Counted from the stretch's first letter, positions 10,254 through 21,200 are shown. The stretch: DNA of 64,000 bases from Cannabis sativa (GCF_029168945.1 NC_083606.1:10876041-10940040); one strand, 5' to 3'. Made by a program: numbers and translations. The notes: a model not told the origin generated them from the sequence alone.

Positions 10254-11542
10254 GCACTTATGTTTTGATTTTTACCACTTCTGTTTTGTTGTCTCTCTCT
10301 TACTTATACTTAACTCTCATTACATTCTCGTCAACCTAGCAAGTGAGTGTGACTAAATATCTATGTCCAGATTTCTGCGTTAATATTTTGGTACTTTCAT
10401 TAAGAACTATAACTCGATACGCTTATCAAGATGGTTGCAACAAGGTCAAGTGTTGAAAGAAGTACCACAACTAGCCAACCCACCGGGGCATGCCAACCAC
10501 TCAAACTAGTGACAGACGACACCTGCATCTCAAATGTTAGGTGGAGGCCTCGAAACTAGCTCCACAGCTCTTCTCCCAAGGCCACCAAACACTAATACTG
10601 AAACCAATGATCAAATTCCACTTGGAGAGCCATGAGTGGAGTTAGAAGACCCCAAGGAGGCTAATCCTAAAGTTGAAAACTTAGTCAAACAATGGCTAGC
10701 CAAACAGTGTAGTTCAAACTCTATTGTATTAACTCTTGCAGTCTCTTTAATTTTTAATATAGACATTTTTTATAATAAAAAAAAATGGTATTAACTTTTA
10801 GTATGTGAATGATTTAGCACACATTTTATTTTATAAAATTATTAAACCATCTCTAATACAAAATATAAAAATAGTGTTAAATTTAGCAACAAAAAAAAGT
10901 TAATAAATAATATGCAATGTTTAGATATAATTGGGCTTAGAGTGTTATATTCATATTTCAATTCTATTTGATCCAATCAAATTTATCTATTGAATGTTAG
11001 ATTTAGATAATTAATCAATTTTAATTATTTATTTGATATGTTGTTGTATCTATTGAATTTGATTGACACAATCCAATGTTTTGGAATCTTTATTTAGGCT
11101 AATTTTTTATAAAATAAAAATATTTAAAGTTTTAAACTTAATTTTTATATATATTTAATCTATAAAAAACATTAATTACTCATTCAAATAATTCAAAACA
11201 ATATATATACATAAAAGGCAATAATTAGTTCAAAATATTACAATTCAATCTAAATTATAAGCATAATTCATTATAATTTATAGGCTTACAACTTAAATTA
11301 TAATAATTTATCTTAATTATTTAAAATTATATAAAAATATAATTAAATGAAAATTAGATCGATTTGCTCGATTATATTAAATTTTTGCACTCCAACAATT
11401 GACTAATCAAAAATTACTTCTTCTATCTAATCATAATTGAATATTCAATTATTAATGGTTAGTTTTAATAGACTCAATTTTAAAAAAGAATCTTTTTACA
11501 AAAGAGAATGAAGATAATCACATTACTATCTAATAAAAACAA
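10254..11542. other. AT-rich intergenic stretch with a possible retroelement scrap
   Basis: Around 10430-10720 the base composition rises and a reading starting ATGGTTGCAACAAGGTC gives short open stretches rich in Thr, Ser and Pro that resemble the start of a degenerate gag gene, but frames break and no motif can be named. From 10720 to 11542 there is only AT-rich sequence without a gene. Confidence 0.35.
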
Positions 11543-12067
11543 TGTTGTAATTAAGACACAAGCAAACTGTTAGTTTGCCACATCAGCAACTAACTTACCT
11601 AACCAACTGAATTCGGTTGGTCTCAAATCAGCTGCAACCTTCTCCTATAAAATGGACTCTAGTCTATTGTTTTAGGTACAGTTTTGATGCATTGTTAAGT
11701 TGTCTAGTGAGAGAGTAATCTAGAGAGAAGAGACATACATTGAGAGAATTGATTGAGGGATGTTAAAGGGATTGTCCATTCTTGAAATGGCTTCCCTCAA
11801 GTGAGGAATTAATGTAACTAGTTTCTGGTTTATACCAGATTGATGTTTTCTGGTTTATGTATCTCTCTCTCTCATTGATTGTAATCAAAGACAATTCAGC
11901 AATAAAGATTCTTCTTCATTCAAATCTCTGCCTTATCAATTCTTGGTGAATTCGATTCATTCATTCTCAATTTTTCAGTTCATTGTTAATTGATTGCTTT
12001 TAATCACTTGTTCTTGTTCTGTTATTACTCGAATTGTGTTGTTTTCTAGCTGAGTTCTTGCACAACA
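11543..12067 (+). repeat. 5' LTR of the copia element
   Basis: 525 bp, TG...CA ends. A TATA box TATAAAA at 11646-11652 would drive transcription. AATAAAG near 11900 may serve as the poly(A) signal in the 3' copy. Confidence 0.95.
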
Positions 12068-12069
12068 AA

Positions 12070-12082
12070 TGGTATCAGAGCC
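12070..12082 (+). promoter_or_regulatory. Primer binding site (initiator tRNA-Met)
   Basis: TGGTATCAGAGCC lies two bases after the LTR and is an exact complement of the 3' end plus CCA of the tRNA encoded at 35031-35102. It primes minus-strand DNA synthesis. Confidence 0.95.
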
Positions 12083-12137
12083 AAGGTTGGCTTAATCAAT
12101 TCAAGAACTGCTCGATTTCAACACAGAGAAACCAAGA

Positions 12138-15100
12138 ATGTCAATGGCAAAATTCGAGATGGACAAGTTCACTGGTGAGAATGATTTCGGGTTATGGAGA
12201 TTAAAAATGAGGGCCATGCTGGTACATCAAGGACTGTATGAAGCTCTTGATGCAGAAGCCATGAAAGCCATTGAAGATGAAAGGAAGAAGAAGGAGATAC
12301 AAATCAAAGCACACAGTGCAATCTTGCTGAGTCTTGGGGATGAAGTTCTGAGGGAAGTCTCTGAAGAAGAGACTGCAGTTGGCCTTTGGGGTAAGTTGGC
12401 TAACATTTATCTTAAGAAATCTTTAGCTAACAAATTGTACTTAAAGAAAAAGCTCTATACTTTGAGAATGGATGAAAGTAAAGAGCTGAGGAAACATCTT
12501 GATGAATTCAATAGAATTATTCTTGAGTTGAATAATATTGGAGTCAAGATAGATGATGAGGATCAAGGTATAATTCTACTCTCTTCTCTCCCAAAATCTT
12601 TTGAACACTTTGTTGATACTATATTATATGGAAAGGAATCCCTAACCATGGCAGATGTCAAGTCTGCACTCAACTCAAAGGAGATTCAAAAGAAATCTGA
12701 TGACAATACTGACATCAGTGGAGAAGGGCTGTTTACCAAAGGCAAACCAGACAGAAAGAATCATCACATCAAACAGAACTACAATCATCAAAACAAGTCA
12801 AAGTTCAAATCAGGAAAGAAATGTTTTTATTGTCAAAAAGAAGGACATTTCAGGAGTGAGTGCAGGGCACTCAAGGCTAAACTTGCCAAAGAAGAAGGCA
12901 AGAAGCAAGGAGAAGCTGACATTGCATGCCAAGATTATATGTCTGCTGATGTTCTAGTTGTCTCAAGCAGAGCATATGAAGAGGAGTGGATCTTGGACTC
13001 AGGGTGTTCCTTCCACATGTGTCCAAAAGCTGAAATGTTCAATGATCTCAAGGAGATCTCAGGGGGAACAGTGCTGTTAGGAAACAACAAAGCATGCAGT
13101 GTACTTGGTATTGGGTCTGTGATCATCAATATGTTTGATGGCATACCAAGAACACTTAAGAATGTCAGGTATGTACCTGATTTGAAAAGAAACCTACTGT
13201 CAATTGGTATGTTAGACAGTATTGGTTGCATCATCAAGGTGGAAAGTGGAATGCTTGTAATCTCTAAGAATTCCATACCTGTGATGAAAGGAGAATTAAA
13301 GAATGGCTTATATTCTTTAATTGGGAAAACTGTTATGGGAAATGCTGCACCAGCCATAACAGATCAAGAGATTGACAAGACCAGGCTATGGCACCTAAAG
13401 CTTGGCCATGTGAGTGAAAGGGGCCTGCAAGAACTCGAAAAACAGGGACTGTTGAAAGACAAATTGAATGGCAAGCTAGGATTCTGTGAAGATTGTGTTT
13501 ATGGGAAGTGTTGTAAGGCAAAATTCTCATCTGGTCTACACATCAGCAAGGAACCATTGAATTACATACACTCTGACTTATGGGGGCCATCTAGAATCAA
13601 GACACTGGGAGGAGCTAGTTACTTTCTCAGCATCATTGATGATTTTTCTAGGAAGGTATGGGTGTATCTACTAAATTCTAAAGATCATGCTTTCAATACA
13701 TTTGTCACTTGGAAAAGACTTGTTGAGAATCAAACTGGAAAGAAGCTAAAGAAACTCAGAACTGATAATGGTCTTGAGTTTTGCTCAAACCAATTTACTG
13801 AGTTCTGCAAGAGAGAAGGCATTGACAGACACAAGACAGTTCCCAAGAATCCCCAGCAAAATGGGTTAGCTGAAAGGATGAACAGGACACTGACTGAGAG
13901 GGTCAGATGTATGTTACATTGTGCTGGACTTGAGAGACCCTTCTGGGGTGAAGCTGTGAAGACAGCAGGCTATCTCATCAACAGATGTCCTTCTGCAGCC
14001 ATTGAGTTCAAGACCCCTCAAGAGAAATGGACAGGGCATCCACCAAGTTATGAACACCTTAGGGTGTTTGGATGTACTGCCTATGCTCACATAAGGCAAG
14101 ACAAACTCCAACCAAGAGCCTTGAAGTGCCTATTTCTAGGATATCCAGATGGAGTGAAAGGCTACAAATTATGGTGTTTGGAACCAGGATACAAAAAATG
14201 TATTCTAAGCAGGGATGTTGTCTTTAGGGAAGAAGAAATGGCAATGAAATCTAAGACAGACACAAAACCAAATGAAAACTCTAGTGCTGAACCGGTTGGG
14301 TTTGAGGTGGATACAGACACTACAAATCATGTACCTGAAGAACAGGTTACTGATCAGGCTCATTCAGAAGAACATATGGGAGTTGAAACTGACATGAGTG
14401 TAGATGATTACCAACTCACTAGAGATAGAGAAAGAAGGGTTCATAGAGCCCCTGCCAGATTTGGTTTTGCTGATTTCACAGCTTTTGCACTTGCAGCAGC
14501 AGAAAAGCTTGACAACTCAGAGCCTGAAACCTTTCAAGAAGCAATCACAGGCAAGGATAAAAGGAAATGGAACAAAGCTATTGATGATGAGATGCTATCC
14601 TTGAAGAAAAATAAGACCTGGATTGTTGTCAACAAACCAGAGGGTCAAAAGCTGGTAGGATGCAAATGGCTATTTAGGCACAAAGAAGATGAAACTGGCA
14701 ATGGTGAAGTGAGATACAAAGCAAGGCTTGTAGCCAAAGGCTTTACTCAAAAGGAGGGAACTGATTTTACTGAAATTTTTGCCCCAGTTGTGAAACAAAC
14801 ATCCATAAGGGTTATGATAGCAAAAGCAGCTAAGTTTGACCTTGAGATTGATCAAATGGATGTTAGAACTGCATTCCTACATGGCACACTTGATGAGAAG
14901 ATTTACATGGCACAACCAGAGGGATTTGACAATGGGGATCCCAATCAAGTATGCCTTCTGCTCAAGTCTCTGTATGGTTTGAAACAGGCTCCTAGACAAT
15001 GGAATTTGAGGTTTGATGAGTTCATGAAGGCCATTGGATTCAATCAAAGCAGGTATGACCCTTGTGTTTACTTTAATCAGCATGTCTATCTATTGTTGTA

Positions 15101-16070
15101 TGTAGATGACATGCTATTAATTGGTAAAGACAGATCTGAGATAAACAAGATAAAAGAAAAGCTTAAGGCTGAATTCGAAATGAAAGATCTAGGATCAGCT
15201 AAAAAGATCCTTGGTATTGACATCAAAAGGAAAAGACCTCATTCTATTTTCTTATCTCAGAAAGGTTACCTACAGAAAGTTCTAACTAGGTTTGGAATGG
15301 AAAATGCCAAACCTGTTTCAACACCATTAGCACACCACTTCAGACTTTCAAAGGAACAATCTCCAAAAACAGAGAGAGAAAGGGCTGACATGGATGGCAT
15401 ACCATATGCCAATGCTGTTGGCAGCTTAATGTATGCCATGGTCTGTACCAGACCTGACATTGGATATGCTATGAGCATGGTGAGCAGATTTCTCTCTGAT
15501 CCTGGACAGCAACACTGGTCTGCTCTTAAATGGACTCTAAGGTACATCAAAGGTACTCTAAACATGGGAATTATGTTTGGAAAAGAGTCATTCACCAAAG
15601 AAATTGCTACTGGTTGTGTGGACTCTGACTATGCTGGCTGCATTGACACAAGGAGGTCTCTCACAGGCTTTGTGTTTACTGTTTTTGGTGGCTGTGTAAG
15701 CTGGAAATCAACCTTGCAAAAGGTTGTAGCTCTATCTTCAACAGAAGCAGAGTATATGGCTGCCACTGAAGCAATCAAAGAGGCATTATGGTTGAAAGGA
15801 TTCACTAGTGAACTTGGACTCAACACTGATGACATGACTGTGCACTGTGACAACCAAAGTGCACTTCATCTCATGAAAAATCCTATGCATCATGAGAGAT
15901 CTAAACATATCGACATAAGGCTGCATTTCATCAGAGACATTGTCACCAGCAACCAGGTACATGTCAAGAAAATCAGCACAGATCATAACCCTGCTGACAT
16001 GCTTACAAAGTGTGTCACTTTGGACAAGTTTAGACACTGTCTAACCTTGCTCAACATTGAAGAATCATAA
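12138..16070 (+). CDS. Copia Gag-Pol polyprotein, 1310 aa, uninterrupted
   Basis: Single ORF with the full copia domain order. The Gag region (about 1-200) starts FEMDKFTGENDFGLWRLKM. The zinc knuckle is CFYCQKEGHFRSEC (about 229-242). The aspartic protease has LDSGCSFHMC (Asp near 287). Integrase has an HLKLGH...CEDC zinc region (about 420-465) and catalytic acids in HSDLWG, TDNG and AERMN (about 479, 542, 578; 35-residue spacing between the last two). Reverse transcriptase carries YVDDML (about 988-993). RNase H carries DSDYAG and STEAEYMA near 1170-1215. No stop or frameshift breaks it. The start codon lies about 55 bases past the primer site. The RNA would be translated into one precursor that the protease cuts. 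Antisense and out-of-frame ORFs over this region are shadows. Confidence 0.97.
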   Translation: MSMAKFEMDKFTGENDFGLWRLKMRAMLVHQGLYEALDAEAMKAIEDERKKKEIQIKAHSAILLSLGDEVLREVSEEETAVGLWGKLANIYLKKSLANKLYLKKKLYTLRMDESKELRKHLDEFNRIILELNNIGVKIDDEDQGIILLSSLPKSFEHFVDTILYGKESLTMADVKSALNSKEIQKKSDDNTDISGEGLFTKGKPDRKNHHIKQNYNHQNKSKFKSGKKCFYCQKEGHFRSECRALKAKLAKEEGKKQGEADIACQDYMSADVLVVSSRAYEEEWILDSGCSFHMCPKAEMFNDLKEISGGTVLLGNNKACSVLGIGSVIINMFDGIPRTLKNVRYVPDLKRNLLSIGMLDSIGCIIKVESGMLVISKNSIPVMKGELKNGLYSLIGKTVMGNAAPAITDQEIDKTRLWHLKLGHVSERGLQELEKQGLLKDKLNGKLGFCEDCVYGKCCKAKFSSGLHISKEPLNYIHSDLWGPSRIKTLGGASYFLSIIDDFSRKVWVYLLNSKDHAFNTFVTWKRLVENQTGKKLKKLRTDNGLEFCSNQFTEFCKREGIDRHKTVPKNPQQNGLAERMNRTLTERVRCMLHCAGLERPFWGEAVKTAGYLINRCPSAAIEFKTPQEKWTGHPPSYEHLRVFGCTAYAHIRQDKLQPRALKCLFLGYPDGVKGYKLWCLEPGYKKCILSRDVVFREEEMAMKSKTDTKPNENSSAEPVGFEVDTDTTNHVPEEQVTDQAHSEEHMGVETDMSVDDYQLTRDRERRVHRAPARFGFADFTAFALAAAEKLDNSEPETFQEAITGKDKRKWNKAIDDEMLSLKKNKTWIVVNKPEGQKLVGCKWLFRHKEDETGNGEVRYKARLVAKGFTQKEGTDFTEIFAPVVKQTSIRVMIAKAAKFDLEIDQMDVRTAFLHGTLDEKIYMAQPEGFDNGDPNQVCLLLKSLYGLKQAPRQWNLRFDEFMKAIGFNQSRYDPCVYFNQHVYLLLYVDDMLLIGKDRSEINKIKEKLKAEFEMKDLGSAKKILGIDIKRKRPHSIFLSQKGYLQKVLTRFGMENAKPVSTPLAHHFRLSKEQSPKTERERADMDGIPYANAVGSLMYAMVCTRPDIGYAMSMVSRFLSDPGQQHWSALKWTLRYIKGTLNMGIMFGKESFTKEIATGCVDSDYAGCIDTRRSLTGFVFTVFGGCVSWKSTLQKVVALSSTEAEYMAATEAIKEALWLKGFTSELGLNTDDMTVHCDNQSALHLMKNPMHHERSKHIDIRLHFIRDIVTSNQVHVKKISTDHNPADMLTKCVTLDKFRHCLTLLNIEES

Positions 16071-16114
16071 AATCCCAAACTACAGTTCACTTGTGTCTCA
16101 ATTAAGGTGGAAAT

Positions 16115-16639
16115 TGTTGTAATTAAGACACAAGCAAACTGTTAGTTTGCCACATCAGCAACTAACTTACCTAACCAACTGAATTCGGTTGGTCTCAAAT
16201 CAGCTGCAACCTTCTCCTATAAAATGGACTCTAGTCTATTGTTTTAGGTACAGTTTTGATGCATTGTTAAGTTGTCTAGTGAGAGAGTAATCTAGAGAGA
16301 AGAGACATACATTGAGAGAATTGATTGAGGGATGTTAAAGGGATTGTCCATTCTTGAAATGGCTTCCCTCAAGTGAGGAATTAATGTAACTAGTTTCTGG
16401 TTTATACCAGATTGATGTTTTCTGGTTTATGTATCTCTCTCTCTCATTGATTGTAATCAAAGACAATTCAGCAATAAAGATTCTTCTTCATTCAAATCTC
16501 TGCCTTATCAATTCTTGGTGAATTCGATTCATTCATTCTCAATTTTTCAGTTCATTGTTAATTGATTGCTTTTAATCACTTGTTCTTGTTCTGTTATTAC
16601 TCGAATTGTGTTGTTTTCTAGCTGAGTTCTTGCACAACA
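16115..16639 (+). repeat. 3' LTR of the copia element
   Basis: 525 bp, same length and apparently the same sequence as the 5' LTR; preceded by the polypurine tract at about 16104-16114. Confidence 0.95.
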
Positions 16640-16751
16640 AACAACATCAATGTTACTATAATACATCTTAAATTAACTATAATACATCTTAAATTAACTA
16701 ACTCTTGGTATCAACATATGTAGTGGGTTCATTTTTCTTCATTTTTTCTCT

Positions 16752-18446
16752 TCATGAAAGTATGTGTCCATGCTGTGTAGGCACAATCTTCTTCCAAAAC
16801 CAGTGTTTTCTCCACACACAAGTCATATCCTCAATAGGAACACCTTTAGTCTCAGGCAAGAACAGACAGACAAAGATGGTCATGATTATGATCCAACCAC
16901 CATAGAAAATGAATAGTCCAAATTTAAACGCACAAAGTAGAGGCATGAATGACTCTGCCACAACTACAACCATTCCAAAATTCACAGCCACTGTAATGCT
17001 TTGTCCAATTGATCTGATCTCCAATGGAAATATTTCACTTGGTATTGTCCAAGCAATAGGTCCCCATGACCACCCAAAAGCTAGAGCAAATACACATATC
17101 AAAACCATCACTAGAATAGATAAGCCTTTAGATAAATTTTGATCATCTCCAAGCTTGTTCACCAAGATTATGCCAATTATAACCTGACATATAATCATTA
17201 CTATTCCACCACTGATAAGTAGAACTCTCCTGCCTAATCTGTCTACTACTGCCATAGATAACAGTGTTGACAAAACAAGTGCTGCACCAACCATAACCGA
17301 AGAATAGAAGGAAGATTTTTCACCAAACCCCATGTTTAGAAGCAAGATTGATGAGTAATAGAGTAAAGAATCCATGCCAGTGAGGGCCTGAAATGCTGGC
17401 ATGAGGATTGCCATTACAAGCTGAGGCCTATTCTTCTTCCAAAATATGCTTCTAAAAGGGGTCTTTACAGTACTAGCAAGTTCACTTGCAGCAACTATGT
17501 CTTGAAACTCTTCCTCTACCTCTTCATTTCCTCTGAGTTTCTCTAGCGACCTTCTCCCTTCATCTTTCGAGCCTCGTTGAATTAAGCTGTTGGGTGTTTC
17601 GGGCAGGAATTTCGCTCCAACTACCATCAACAAGGCCAAACATGCAACCACCCCAAAGGAGATACTAATCCCTCTGTAGTCAGTCCAACGATGCTCTCCT
17701 TCGACTCGAGTGACATAGTTTATGATGTTTGATGCCAACATTCCAAGACATATCGCTAACTGAAACATAAAGTTCAAGCCTCCTCGGTACTTCGCTGGCG
17801 CTATCTCAGATAAGTATAGTGGAATCGCCTGCACACAACGAGACTCATTATAAGCCTAATCTCCAAACCAATTGGTAATGAGTGAAATAACGATAATATT
17901 TTGGTGTATGCAAAGTACCTGAACTCCAAAACCAACGCCTACACCAGCAAAGATTCGGCCAATAATGATTGCAAGCTGATCAGGACCATATTGGACTAAT
18001 CGTGGAACAATGGCAATGAGAGTTGCCCCAATAAAATAACTTATTCCACCAACAATCATACTCCTTCTACGTCCATTTTTTCTAGTCACACGAGAAGCTA
18101 TTAATGTGGCTATTATACCAGGTACATATACAGAAGGGAGATACATTGTATCAGACCCTGCACCATCCTTGCAATACTGGTCTAAATAGTGTTCATTTCT
18201 GTACACTAATTCCTCGTTTATGTCTGCTATGCCTTCGTTCAAGGTAGCTCCGCCTGTAACAACCAATATTTAGTTAGATATATAATATGTATGTATGCAT
18301 GTATTTTTACCATTGACAAAAGTAAGGAAAAGGGTACCTGAAAGTCCAATATAACCAAATAGAAAAGCTCCAATTGAGGCAATAATGGATGTGATAATAA
18401 GCTGAACTGTAATGTTTCCTTGGTGTTGTTTAGTAGCTGTAGTCAT
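16752..18446 (-). CDS. STP-like sugar transporter, three exons, 506 aa (gene 3)
   Basis: MFS sugar transporter of the STP family. Exons on the minus strand are 18446-18338, 18253-17919 and 17828-16752, with GT-AG introns of 84 and 90 bp and consistent phases. The first exon encodes a short start, MTTATKQHQGNITVQL, then segment 1. Signatures: FGYIGLSGG in segment 1 (one residue shorter than [10 protein letters not shown], the Asp is deleted), lid cysteine in QYCKDG, GRRRS loop, GRIFAGVGVGFG in segment 4 (partner Arg kept), YLSEIAP with [29 protein letters not shown] and LPETKG. The segment 7 motif is FQALTGMD where most STPs have FQQLTGIN. The intron present in genes 2 and 4 after the ICQ codons is absent, so exons 3 and 4 are fused. 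The stop lies only about 110 bases from the copia right LTR. A TATATATATC stretch near 18650-18665 may be its TATA box. Confidence 0.9.
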
Positions 18447-18863
18447 AGCTCAATTTTTCACTACTAAATAATCTATATTCTATATGTTTGATAAAAAAAT
18501 TATTTTTTTTATTTTTTTGAGGGTTGAAATTGAGAGAGGAGATATAATGATCAATATTAGGAGCAGTTTTTTCAATAGAAGTAGAACGGAAAAACCAATA
18601 CAATTTCCTCTGACAACTGCTATATATTTTTTGAAAGATGAAATGGAGATGATATATATATACAATTATTATTATTTTTTTTTAATAAATAAAAACAGGC
18701 ACGCAGTGGAAGACTTTTTTGTTTGTGGCAACGCAGTGGAAGACTTCAAATGCGTGTTTTTGGTCATTTAGGCATACTTTTTTCAGCAGCGGTGGCACAT
18801 TGAATTAATTTTCAGCAGCCTCTTTCGTTACATTAAGCCTTTGTATTTATTTGTTCAACCACA
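18447..18863. other. Upstream region of gene 3
   Basis: Contains the presumptive promoter of gene 3, a TATATATATC run near 18650-18665 and a short direct repeat, ACGCAGTGGAAGACTT, near 18700 and 18730. No gene is seen; the ORFs here are low-complexity. Confidence 0.4.
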
Positions 18864-18872
18864 AATGTTAAA

Positions 18873-19762
18873 GGGAAATTTGATTTTATATACTTAAAAA
18901 ATTAAAATTTTTTATTATTAAACCAAAAACCTAAACCCTAAAAAAACTATGCTTTTTTTTTAAAATTCCAAAAATACCCTCTCACAATTCACCCATTCTC
19001 TCTCTCTGCATCATCTCTCTCTCTCTCTATATCTCACATCCCCACCGCCCACCCTCACCACCACCTCCGACCTCCATCCTCCGACCTCCGACCCTCACCA
19101 CCACCTCCGACCACCCGCACCAACACCCCGACCCAGCCCCACTCTCTCGGACCACACAAAAGTCGCACCCCCTCAGCCCACTCTCTCTTCTTCTCAATGA
19201 AATCGCATAAAAAAAAAAAAATTCCCCCGGGTCCGATGGTCGGACCATCGGACCCCATGGTCCGACCATCGGACCTATATGTTTTATTTTTTTTATTTTT
19301 TTTCTCGCGTTTTCGAGAGAGGAAGAGAGACCAGTCCGATGGTCGGACCATGGGGTCCGACGGGGTCCGTCCAATCGGACCCCATGGTCCGACCATCGGA
19401 CCTGGGGGGAATTTTTTTTTTTTCTGCAATTTCAGAGAGAAGAAGAGAGAGTGGGCTGAGGGGGTGCGACTTTTGGGTGGTCCGAGAGAGTGGGGTTGGG
19501 TCGAGGGTGTTGGTGCGGGTGGTCGGAGGTGGTGGTGAGGGTCGGAGGTGGTGGTGAGGGTCAGAGGTCGGAGGTGGTGGTGAGGGTGGGCGGTTGGGAT
19601 GTGAGATAGAGAGAGAGAGAGATGATGCAGAGAGAGAATGAGTGAATTGTGAGGGAGTATTTTTGGGGTTTTGAAAAAAAAGGCATAGTTTTTTTAGGGT
19701 TTAGGTTTTTGGTTTAATAATAAAATTTTTTAATTTTTTAAGTATATAAAATCAAAATTCCC
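18873..19762. mobile_element. Foldback element 1, Mutator-like, 890 bp
   Basis: The whole element is an inverted repeat with arms of about 350-400 bp: the left arm from GGGAAATTTGATTTTATATA is mirrored by the right arm ending AAAATCAAAATTCCC. A perfect 9-bp target duplication AATGTTAAA (18864-18872, 19763-19771) indicates Mutator-like transposition. The outer arms are AT-rich, then CT/GA and CCACC/GGTGG-rich blocks follow, and the middle (about 19220-19410) holds repeated palindromes built on GGTCCGATGGTCGGACCAT. ORFs across it are low-complexity artefacts. A transcript would fold into a very long hairpin. Confidence 0.88.
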
Positions 19763-19829
19763 AATGTTAAAAGGCGTACTTTTTTTTTTGAGATATTTAA
19801 AAGGCATACTTTGTATACGATTATTAATA

Positions 19830-20636
19830 GGGAAATTTGATCATCTATACTTAAAAAATTTTAATTTTTTTTTAAACCAATACATTTTACACTACAAAAA
19901 ATATGACACTTTTTTCAAAACCTCAAAAATACCCCCCTCATAACTCAAACCCTTTCTCTCTCCCTGAAACCGAATGAAAAAAAAAAAAAAAAGGCCCAGG
20001 TCCGATGGTCGGACCATGGGGTCTGATGGGGTCCGACCAATCGGACCCCATGGTCCGACCATCGGACCACTCTCTCTCTTCCTTTCTCTGAAAACGAATG
20101 AAAAAAAAGGCCCCGGTCCGATGTCGGACCCCATGGTCAGACCATCGGACCGGGGCCTTTTTTTTTTTTCATCTGTTTTCAAAGAGAAGGGGGCTGGGGT
20201 TGGGGCTTCGACCGCGGTGGAGAAGGGGGCTGGGGCTTCGACCGTCGTTGGGGTTGGGGCGGCGATTCGTGGGTGCCGTGGGTTGAGCGGGGGTTGGGGT
20301 TTTCGTGGGTGTCGTGGGTTGAGCGTGGGTGAGAGTCGTCGGGGTTGGGGTTTTCGTGGGTGAGGGGTGGTGGCTGCCGTGGGTTGCTCGTGGGTGAGGG
20401 TGGTGGCTGCCGTGGGTTGCTCGTGGGTGAGGGTGGTGGGTGCCGTGGGTTGATCGTGGGGGGTTGATGAGTTGAGAGAAAGTCGGCTGAGAGTTTGAGG
20501 GAGGAGAGAGAAAGGGTTTGAGTTATGAGGGGGTATTTTTGGGGTTTTCAAAAAATTGTCATATTTTTTGTAGTGTAAAATGTATTGGTTTAAAAAAAAA
20601 AATTAAATTTTTTAAGTATAAAAAATTAAATTTCCC
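19830..20636. mobile_element. Foldback element 2, related to element 1, 807 bp
   Basis: The arms start GGGAAATTTGATCATCTATA and end TTAAATTTCCC, and continue inward as mirrored sequence (TACACTACAAAAAATATGACA and complement). Direct repeats TATTAATA flank both ends (19822-19829, 20637-20644). The left-centre (about 19995-20160) has the same GGTCCGATGGTCGGACC palindromes as element 1, while the right half carries a GTGGGTTG-rich tandem array (about 20200-20470) that has no mirror on the left, so the centre is asymmetric. It lies 67 bp from element 1. Confidence 0.82.
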
Positions 20637-20850
20637 TATTAATATAATTAAGTATGTAAAAATTACATAATATATAAAAAAAATTATAAAAATGTTTCTC
20701 CAAAAAAGAAAATTATAAAAATATTTTAAATAAATAAATAAAAATATGTTAAAATATTTTGAATACAATTAAATATAAATTAGAAAGAAATTTGGTTATT
20801 TTTTTTTTTTTTTGTAATGTAAGAAATTTAGTTAATTGATAAATAAAAAA

Positions 20851-21200
20851 TAGGCTAATTAGTAATTTTTCTCCCTAAATTTTGACATGTAGTAAATCGT
20901 GCTATTCAACTTTTTTGGCCGTTAAAAATTCTCCCAAACTATGAAGATTGTTAAATTTAAGAACTTTTGTCTAATTTCATTCAATTTAGTGTTTCAGTAA
21001 TTATTTATGTACTAAATTATGCTCCCTAAACTTTGATATCTACCAAATCATGTCCCTCAAACTTTGATATGTATTAAATCATGACCTTTAAACTTTCATT
21101 CATGTTAGAATTTTTTTATTTAACAATCTAGGAGAATTTTTAACCGCGAAAAAAATTCAGGGGCACGATTTAGTACAGAAAAAAATTACTAATTAGCCTA
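20851..21200. mobile_element. MITE with perfect 20-bp terminal inverted repeats
   Basis: TAGGCTAATTAGTAATTTTT at 20851-20870 and its exact reverse complement at 21181-21200. Inner arms are also inverted (CGATTTAGTA, TTAACAATCT with complements). The flanks are A-rich, so the target duplication cannot be defined. It ends about 650 bp upstream of the PPR start codon. A truncated relative lies at 9570-9745. Confidence 0.8.

Larger units (their letters stand above)
11543..16639 (+). mobile_element. Intact Ty1/copia LTR retrotransposon, 5097 bp
   Basis: Two 525-bp LTRs (11543-12067 and 16115-16639), which I read as identical, begin TGTTGT and end ACAACA. The 5-bp target duplication AACAA is perfect (11538-11542 and 16640-16644). 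A 13-base primer site complementary to initiator tRNA-Met follows the left LTR, and a purine tract AAGGTGGAAAT precedes the right LTR. The single polyprotein ORF (12138-16070) has integrase before reverse transcriptase, the copia order. Everything needed for retrotransposition appears intact, so this is a very recent and possibly active insertion, lying in the gap between the dUTPase gene and transporter gene 3. Confidence 0.97.

Noticed and set aside
10430..10720. Possible gag or gene start (ATGGTTGCAACAAGG)
   Set aside because: Frames break quickly and no motif, LTR or primer site is present; kept only as a note on the intergenic stretch.
12655..16037. Many short ORFs antisense or out of frame to the copia polyprotein
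   Set aside because: Shadows of one strongly coding frame.
19892..20551. 219-codon minus-strand ORF, and overlapping ORFs at 19027-19557
   Set aside because: Low-complexity Pro/Thr/Gly-rich readings produced by inverted repeats and palindromes of the foldback elements; open in several frames and no domain.
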